A DNA stretch of 45,704 nt, taken from the NCBI RefSeq assembly GCF_900129135.1, contig NZ_FQVI01000031.1:1-45704 (forward strand), written 5' to 3'. Below are positions 40,597-45,704 of the stretch, in pieces. The notes under the pieces are model-generated. The model worked only from the letters and a program-made list of their open reading frames with translations, ran no database searches and was not told where the DNA came from. Position 1 is the stretch's first letter; each line of letters begins with the position of its first letter. Origin of the DNA: Lactonifactor longoviformis DSM 17459. Lineage in GTDB: Bacteria; Bacillota; Clostridia; Lachnospirales; Lachnospiraceae. A program made the translations under genes and the position numbers.

Positions 40597-41474
40597 GCTT
40601 CACTCCTCTGCTTTCTGGTCGTGATCTTGATATAAGAGAACGAACCGATAATTGATAGTACCAGAATTGCAACCGCAATTGCCATACCATAGCCATATCT
40701 TCTGGAACTAAATACTGTAAAATACATATAAGACGTCAAAAGTTCCGACTGATGAGCCGGCCCGCCGCCTGTCATCTGATAGACAAGTTCATAAATCTTA
40801 AATACACCGGTGACAATCAGAACGATGTTTATAATGAAGGTTTCTTTCAACATAGGAATGGTTACATAAAACAATCTCTGGAACGCATTTGCCCCGTCAA
40901 TAGAGCAGGCCTCATATATGTCCCCCGGAATCGCCTTGATTCCGGATAGAAAGATTGTTGCATGAAACCCCAGCACCTGCCAGGTAAATACAATAGCCAG
41001 TGCCAGCGGCGACCATTTAGTCCCTCCAATCCACTCAATCGCTAATACATCCAAGCCTAAGCTGCGCAATACACTGTTTACCAGCCCGTAGTTAGGATTC
41101 AATATATACCCCCAGATAATTCCGATAATAATGGGTGCGATTACATACGGCGCAAATACCACCATCTTAAAAAATGCATTTCCCCGAAAGCTGACGTTCA
41201 TCAGCAGTGCCATAAGAAATGAACCTGCCAGCAGGAATACGGCACTGCAAATCAATACAACTACGGTGTTTCTAAATGCTATCAAAAACAGGGCATCGTG
41301 AAACATCCGGGTATAATTCTGTATCCCTACAAATTCAGCTTTTCCAAGCCCGCTGTAATCCGTAAAGCTATAATAAATTGCCACAAATACAGGAACTATT
41401 ATAAAAACAGCATAAATAATAAGGGTCGGAAGCACCATAACTGTTTTTGCTCTTCTTGTACTCAACCAATGCAT
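40593..41474 (-). CDS. Carbohydrate ABC transporter permease (MalF type)
   Basis: A 293-residue permease with six hydrophobic segments and the EAA loop IPGDIYEACSIDGANAFQRLFYVTIPML. The ATG at 41474 is preferred to the one at 41480 because GGAGG then sits six bases away. It pairs with the MalG-type permease to form the channel of a sugar importer. Confidence 0.93.
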   Translation of the reverse strand: MHWLSTRRAKTVMVLPTLIIYAVFIIVPVFVAIYYSFTDYSGLGKAEFVGIQNYTRMFHDALFLIAFRNTVVVLICSAVFLLAGSFLMALLMNVSFRGNAFFKMVVFAPYVIAPIIIGIIWGYILNPNYGLVNSVLRSLGLDVLAIEWIGGTKWSPLALAIVFTWQVLGFHATIFLSGIKAIPGDIYEACSIDGANAFQRLFYVTIPMLKETFIINIVLIVTGVFKIYELVYQMTGGGPAHQSELLTSYMYFTVFSSRRYGYGMAIAVAILVLSIIGSFSYIKITTRKQRSEA

Positions 41475-41539
41475 AGGCATCCTCCATTCTACATAGCCAA
41501 AAAGGGCGGTATATTCTGCTACCGCCCCCAGCCTTACGC

Positions 41540-42859
41540 TTATCTTTCTGCACTCTGCAGACCTTCTACATAATCAGCGGCCTCCTCCGGCGTATATACA
41601 CCATTCATAACGCCAAAGGTTGCATCAAAGAAACCGTATGCAACGGTGGAAGACAATGAATTAAACGGCTCTGTAACTGCTTTCCAGTCATCATTCAGAG
41701 CTTCAATCATAGTTCCAAGCACCGGATGCTCCTTTTGATCAATGCTGCCGTCATAAGTGGAGCATGGCAGTGCAGAGGTATCTTCAGCAATTATTTTTGT
41801 TCCTTCCGGGCCGTAATAGAACTGCCAGAACTGCATAATCGCATCTAATAGCTCAGGATCCTTAGCTGCCTTTGCGGATATTACATAGACGCCGCCGGAA
41901 GCCTTTATGCCAATCTCCTGTTCGTACTCACTGTCGGAAAAGGTAGGTCCCCAAAAGAAACCGATTTTAGATGCCATGTCACTGCTCTCAAATTCTCCGA
42001 TATCCCATGCGCCGGAATTGAACATTGCTGCATTACCGCCGAGAAACTGCTCTTTTGCCTCAAAGTATCCCATGTTGGATATATCTTTTGTAAAGGTATC
42101 GTTTTCTCTCATTTCCTCTGCTTTTTCAAAAAAGTGGATAAAGTCCTCATTATTCCAGGAGATACTTCCATCCAGAAGTCCATCCAGCTTTTCAAAGAAT
42201 CCATATCTCGCCAGCATAGTCTCAAATGCCCAGATACTGTAGTTATCCTTTGCACCCACAGTCAGCGGCGTAATGCCTGCCGCATTCAGCTTATCCACCG
42301 CGTCTGTAAACTCCTCATAGGTAACCGGCGCCTTATCAATTCCAGCCTGCGCAAAAAGGTCCTTATTATAAAAGAAGCCCACCATCATTACTTCACTCGG
42401 CATACCATAATCTCTGCCATCCACGGTGCATGAATTTACCAGTCCGGGCAGCAGGCTGTCGTTAATACCATAATCCTTCAGCACATCTGTCAGATCATAC
42501 AGATATCCGTTCTGAGCAAACTCCTTAGCGGGCGCCTGTTCCAGCCAGAAAATATCAGGCAGTTTATCTTCTCCTGCGAGAAGAGTCATCTGTGTATTAT
42601 GCTCAGAAACCTCCTTTCCCGAAATATCAACCTTAATTCCAGGGTGACTTTTTTCAAATGCATCAATGATTTTCATCATATGCGGTTCCTGTGTCTCAAT
42701 ATCCGCCACGTGCTCTGCAAAAGTTATAGTGATTCCATCATCCGATTTGCTTTCGCTCTGTTCCGTCCCGCTCCCACTGTTTCCGCAGCCAGCCATAGAT
42801 GCTGCCATTGCCGCTGCGCAAACTGTTCCAACAAGTTTCTTCCAATTCCTTTTCTTCAT
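41540..42859 (-). CDS. Extracellular sugar-binding lipoprotein of the ABC importer
   Basis: A 439-residue family-1 solute-binding lipoprotein. The signal peptide MKKRNWKKLVGTVCAAAM ends in the lipobox SMAGC with the lipid-bearing Cys near residue 25, followed by a Ser/Gly/Glu-rich tether. The fold is marked by PDIFWLEQAPAKEFAQNGYL and FYNKDLFAQAGIDKAPVTYEEF. It captures an oligosaccharide or glycoside for the two permeases downstream. Its gene is 13 bp after the glycosidase gene. Confidence 0.93.
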   Translation of the reverse strand: MKKRNWKKLVGTVCAAAMAASMAGCGNSGSGTEQSESKSDDGITITFAEHVADIETQEPHMMKIIDAFEKSHPGIKVDISGKEVSEHNTQMTLLAGEDKLPDIFWLEQAPAKEFAQNGYLYDLTDVLKDYGINDSLLPGLVNSCTVDGRDYGMPSEVMMVGFFYNKDLFAQAGIDKAPVTYEEFTDAVDKLNAAGITPLTVGAKDNYSIWAFETMLARYGFFEKLDGLLDGSISWNNEDFIHFFEKAEEMRENDTFTKDISNMGYFEAKEQFLGGNAAMFNSGAWDIGEFESSDMASKIGFFWGPTFSDSEYEQEIGIKASGGVYVISAKAAKDPELLDAIMQFWQFYYGPEGTKIIAEDTSALPCSTYDGSIDQKEHPVLGTMIEALNDDWKAVTEPFNSLSSTVAYGFFDATFGVMNGVYTPEEAADYVEGLQSAER

Positions 42860-42872
42860 GTAAATACCCTCC

Positions 42873-45338
42873 TTACGCTTCTACAATAATATCTTCTAAC
42901 GTCCCATAAAGAACGTCAATGCTTTTTACTAACTTCCCATCTTCCATTTTCTGGCTGTAGACACCCCATGCCTTCCCGCAAATAAAGAAACTTGATAATT
43001 CCTTGTCTGTAAAAGGGTGTATAGAAAGTGTCCTGCGGTACATATCACTCTTTAGTCCAAGCAATGCATTTAATATCCCCCAGCTGGCCATTGCCCGGCA
43101 GTAATGATGTCCGGATTCAATTTCGCTGAATGGGTTTCTCTTATATCCGTCATAACGGTCACGGATGGCTTTGACAATGGTAAGACCTTCCTCCACACAC
43201 CCGGAATAAATAAGATTTACTGCCGCCTCATATTCCACACCGGTCCATACCTCGCCGGCATAAGATAACGGGAACTTCGGTCTTCCGCCTTTGGGCCAGG
43301 TTGCAACTACCATACCGCGCTCGTCATTAATGGCATAGGCTCTGTGCACACTGTCCGTATGATAGAAATCGGTCTTAAAATTATAACGGAACACGGATTC
43401 CATAGCAGATCGCACATGCTCTTTCGGAAGAATTTCACCGATTCCTGCCATATATGCCAGATACTGTCCCAAAAGCTGATCCGAAAGGCAGCCTTTGCCG
43501 AACTGATATTTATACTTATCAATATCCTCCTGTACCTGGACATAATATTCGCCATCATACATCCGCTCATCCGCACGCCTGGCACCTATCTCATAGGCTT
43601 CTCCATATTTTTTCCGGTGTTCCTCATCATCCAGAATTTCTGCCATCTCTTCACAGCATTTTAATGCAGCCAGGAAAATACTGTCGGTCATAGGATTCGG
43701 ACCATAGAACTCAATATCATAGGTCGTATTCTGCTGTCCATCCAGTACATAATCTCTGTCTAAGTCCCACTGGCGAAGCGCATATTCCATCGCCGCTACT
43801 GCTTTTGGCCAGATGTTCTTTAAAAATTCCACATCCCCAAGATTCTTAAAGTCCCGGTAAATCCTGACAATACTTCCAAGCTCACCGTCACAGGCCGGAA
43901 CCATGGCATACCGCTCCTGATCAAATACAGAGAACATTCGGGTGGACATACATCCCTCCTCATCTGTCTCCCGCAGGAACTCAACATTCCGCATGGTTTT
44001 CTCCAGATCAGGAAACAGGAATGCAGCGGTCTGCGCATAATTCCAAACATGGGGAACACTGCCATAGCCGCAGCCAATATAGTCCCGTATTCCCTCAAAG
44101 CCTCCAAAAGTTCCATCCTCTAACCGAAAGCAAAGATTGCTTCTTAAATTCGTAATATTTGCTGTCAATGCATCTATTACATAATAGGGAAGTGTGGTGC
44201 GGCAAAACATTGCTTCTGAAAAGTTCCGGCTCTCCTTTTCCAGCCGTTCCTTATTTCGGTATACATATTGTCCCACATCCCATGCATCCTTAAACTTGCC
44301 TGCATAATAATTCCTTACCGTTCCATATTCTCCCCGCCGGAACTTCTCATAATCCTCATCAAACTCAATCCAGGCTTTCACCCGATTTGGAAAATACCAG
44401 GTAATGACAAACTCAAATACCTTTTCTTCGCCGGGTGCCAGCTCCTGCCAGGATCCGATAGATCCGATCTTTTCTCTTCTCTTTAAAAAACTAAAATTAT
44501 GGAACTGTGCAAACTCACATCCCACACTATCTGACTGTGTTTCCTTTTCCAGAAGTCCGTCTTCAGTGAAATCATCCCAGAAGTCCTGGATTCCGTCTAC
44601 CCACTCCCCGTCAAACCACTGGGTCTTATATGTAATATTGTCTCCGCTGGTGAGAATAGCCATATTGCCATAGCGCAGATGGTCTCCTTTTAAATGTTCC
44701 GGTTCATAATAGAGTCCACTGACATTATCAAACTCTCTATACTCATTCTTTACACTGTCTGCCAGTTTCAAATTTTCAATTACATCGTATCCCTCAAATG
44801 CCGATGCATTTGGCAGCGTCCCCACCAGGCTCACCTTTGTCCTGCAGTCTGCTGTATTTTTTACCTTATACCTGATAATTCCACATGGAATGCTGGAATC
44901 ATCTGTATTTAATGGAATAAAAGGCGTATATGCTTCCATGGAAACCTGGACCGGAAGCTCAGAATCTTTAAAATCCACTCTGGCAAAAGGATATTCACAC
45001 ATCATTTCTGAGTCTTCCATTCTTGGAAGATTTACCAGCTCCGCCTGCAGATATCCGTGGGAGCTGGTATAAGGAGGAACCAGTCTGGATTCCAGTATTT
45101 TTGAAATTGGCCTATCCATCTTTTCATTCTCTGTGCGGATTGCAAAAAACGTAAGAGGAAATTTCGTATTCTTAGATGGCCAGTTAAAAATCTCCCAATC
45201 CAGGAACTTCCCCCTGGAATTCACAGAAAAATTGCCCGTACCGATTCCTCCAAGCAGAAATCTTACCTCAGAAGCCTCCCTTTTATATACCCTGGGAGTT
45301 CTGTCATACAATTCTTCCTTTGTAAAAACTTTGCCCAT
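42873..45338 (-). CDS. GH116-like glycosidase (GBA2/DUF608 family)
   Basis: About 821 residues with no signal peptide, so it should act in the cytoplasm. The N-terminal domain begins with FLLGGIGTGNFSVNSRGKFLDWEIFNWP, typical of the GH116/DUF608 beta-glucosidase family. The C-terminal helical barrel carries LTANITNLRSNLCFRLEDGTFGGFEGI, TTYDIEFYGPN and YAGEVWTGVEYEAA, which match the regions holding the nucleophile Glu and acid/base Asp in characterised members. It probably cleaves a beta-glucoside or beta-xyloside imported by the adjacent ABC system. The open frame extends to a TTG at 45350, but GGAGGG five bases before the ATG at 45338 fixes the start. An insertion sequence begins about 57 bp upstream. 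Confidence 0.85.
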   Translation of the reverse strand: MGKVFTKEELYDRTPRVYKREASEVRFLLGGIGTGNFSVNSRGKFLDWEIFNWPSKNTKFPLTFFAIRTENEKMDRPISKILESRLVPPYTSSHGYLQAELVNLPRMEDSEMMCEYPFARVDFKDSELPVQVSMEAYTPFIPLNTDDSSIPCGIIRYKVKNTADCRTKVSLVGTLPNASAFEGYDVIENLKLADSVKNEYREFDNVSGLYYEPEHLKGDHLRYGNMAILTSGDNITYKTQWFDGEWVDGIQDFWDDFTEDGLLEKETQSDSVGCEFAQFHNFSFLKRREKIGSIGSWQELAPGEEKVFEFVITWYFPNRVKAWIEFDEDYEKFRRGEYGTVRNYYAGKFKDAWDVGQYVYRNKERLEKESRNFSEAMFCRTTLPYYVIDALTANITNLRSNLCFRLEDGTFGGFEGIRDYIGCGYGSVPHVWNYAQTAAFLFPDLEKTMRNVEFLRETDEEGCMSTRMFSVFDQERYAMVPACDGELGSIVRIYRDFKNLGDVEFLKNIWPKAVAAMEYALRQWDLDRDYVLDGQQNTTYDIEFYGPNPMTDSIFLAALKCCEEMAEILDDEEHRKKYGEAYEIGARRADERMYDGEYYVQVQEDIDKYKYQFGKGCLSDQLLGQYLAYMAGIGEILPKEHVRSAMESVFRYNFKTDFYHTDSVHRAYAINDERGMVVATWPKGGRPKFPLSYAGEVWTGVEYEAAVNLIYSGCVEEGLTIVKAIRDRYDGYKRNPFSEIESGHHYCRAMASWGILNALLGLKSDMYRRTLSIHPFTDKELSSFFICGKAWGVYSQKMEDGKLVKSIDVLYGTLEDIIVEA

Positions 45339-45357
45339 AGTACCCTCCAACTCTATC

Positions 45358-45377
45358 TTATTCGGTTGTCCGAATAA
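45358..45377. promoter_or_regulatory. Palindromic operator candidate upstream of the glycosidase operon
   Basis: TTATTCGG (45358-45365) and CCGAATAA (45370-45377) form a perfect 8-bp inverted repeat with a 4-base centre TTGT. It ends 20 bp before the glycosidase ATG, where a repressor would block initiation. No regulator gene for this operon is visible in the window. Confidence 0.5.
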
Positions 45378-45421
45378 CTTGTTTTATATTTTAAGAGGCT
45401 GTGAAAAAACAGTCCGAATAA

Positions 45422-45468
45422 AAAAAGAGGATTTTCAATACACTTTAGTGGTTGAAAATCCTCTTTTT
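45422..45468. terminator. Perfect 16-bp hairpin inside the IS end, bidirectional terminator-like
   Basis: AAAAAGAGGATTTTCA and its exact complement flank a 15-base loop. The arms begin with five A and end with five T, so either strand yields a hairpin with a U-tail. Such structures near IS ends shield the transposase from read-through transcription. Here it could also stop transcripts heading into or out of the glycosidase region. Confidence 0.65.
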
Positions 45469-45487
45469 GTGGTAAAATTTATCTGCT

Positions 45488-45704
45488 ATGAAAAACAATA
45501 CCACAACTTATTCTATACCAAAACAAGGCACTTTGCCAATGTTTATTTCAGATTTTCTTGATATTTGTGACCCTGTTTTAACTTTTGACAAATTCATGGA
45601 GGGAATTGATCTAACTAAGTATCTCGACAAACTGCCGGCGCGTGAGACCGGACGGGTCAGATATAATCCTGTCAACATGTTAAAAACAGTTCTTTTCGGG
45701 TTTA
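45488..45704 (+). CDS. IS1182-family transposase, N-terminal part (truncated by window edge)
   Basis: The ATG at 45488 opens a frame that stays open for 72 codons to the window edge. The translated segment contains FISDFLDICDPV, KYLDKLPARETGRVRYNPVNM and MLKTVLFGF. The last part is the InsH-type N-terminal domain (DUF772) of IS1182/IS5-like DDE transposases, which usually reads GRxxYxPxxMLKxLLYGY. No clear ribosome site precedes the ATG. Only the N-terminus is visible, so integrity is unknown. Confidence 0.8.
   Translation, partial: MKNNTTTYSIPKQGTLPMFISDFLDICDPVLTFDKFMEGIDLTKYLDKLPARETGRVRYNPVNMLKTVLFGF

Larger units (their letters stand above)
45395..45704 (+). mobile_element. Left end of an IS1182-type insertion sequence (runs off the window)
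   Basis: The candidate left terminal repeat starts at about 45395 (GAGGCTGTGAAAAAACAG), a form common at IS ends of this class. It is followed by a perfect 16-bp hairpin (45422-45437 with 45453-45468) and then the transposase start. The right end is outside the window, so the exact boundary and target duplication cannot be verified. Confidence 0.7.

Noticed and set aside
1-45704. tRNA, rRNA or CRISPR arrays
   Set aside because: Intergenic regions were read for cloverleaf ends, conserved rRNA segments and regularly spaced repeats; none were seen.

Overview
The window looks like chromosomal DNA from a strictly anaerobic Gram-positive gut-type Firmicute, most likely Lachnospiraceae or another Clostridium cluster XIV lineage. 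The signs are strong AGGAGG-type ribosome binding sites before almost every gene, tight operons with 4-16 nt overlaps, a ferredoxin-linked 2-oxoacid oxidoreductase, PTS and ABC sugar uptake, hybrid sensor kinases, and a surface protein with a Lachnospiraceae-style TGD sorting signal. No rRNA, tRNA or CRISPR array was seen. The last 310 bases are the left end of an insertion sequence. Assignment to a genus is not possible from sequence reading alone.

Region 1 (1-15.25 kb) is a large phosphotransferase locus. A 13-gene minus-strand operon runs from a PRD regulator (11925) to an EIIA (256): regulator, EIIA, HPr, Enzyme I, HAD phosphatase, EIIB, galactitol-type EIIC, zinc alcohol dehydrogenase, SDR, M42 peptidase-like protein, BtpA/SgcQ-like protein, ribulose-phosphate-epimerase-like protein, second EIIA. 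Divergently transcribed are a second EIIB/EIIC pair, a GNAT acetyltransferase and a DeoR regulator. All seven families of the E. coli sgc cluster (SgcX, B, C, Q, A, E, R), whose substrate I do not know to be established, are present here, together with a private Enzyme I and HPr, so the locus carries a complete phosphorelay of its own.

Region 2 (15.3-22.0 kb) holds a LysR regulator behind an O-acetylhomoserine sulfhydrylase, then an ABC-2 exporter operon with a LytTR/DUF3021 regulatory pair, and a charged, Ig-like-repeat, wall-anchored surface protein.

Region 3 (22.4-28.5 kb) is a catabolic operon: D-2-hydroxyacid dehydrogenase, four-subunit 2-oxoacid:ferredoxin oxidoreductase, and a CoA-transferase, with a divergent FCD-type GntR regulator. 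Together they could take a 2-hydroxyacid to a 2-oxoacid, to acyl-CoA, and to a free acid.

Region 4 (28.8-39.3 kb) is a five-gene minus-strand signalling operon ending in a strong terminator: a REC/HD-GYP/PAS-like/GGDEF protein, a regulator with two GntR-type DNA-binding domains, a hybrid histidine kinase, a lipoprotein that fuses a sugar-type solute-binding domain to a 5'-nucleotidase C-terminal domain, and a second hybrid kinase with two periplasmic-type binding domains. This is the most unusual system in the window.

Region 5 (39.7-45.7 kb) is a carbohydrate operon: a GH116-like glycosidase, a sugar-binding lipoprotein and two permeases with no ATPase. An IS1182-type element sits about 57 bp upstream of its first codon. 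A GC-rich dispersed repeat occurs near 124-166 and again near 15292-15334.
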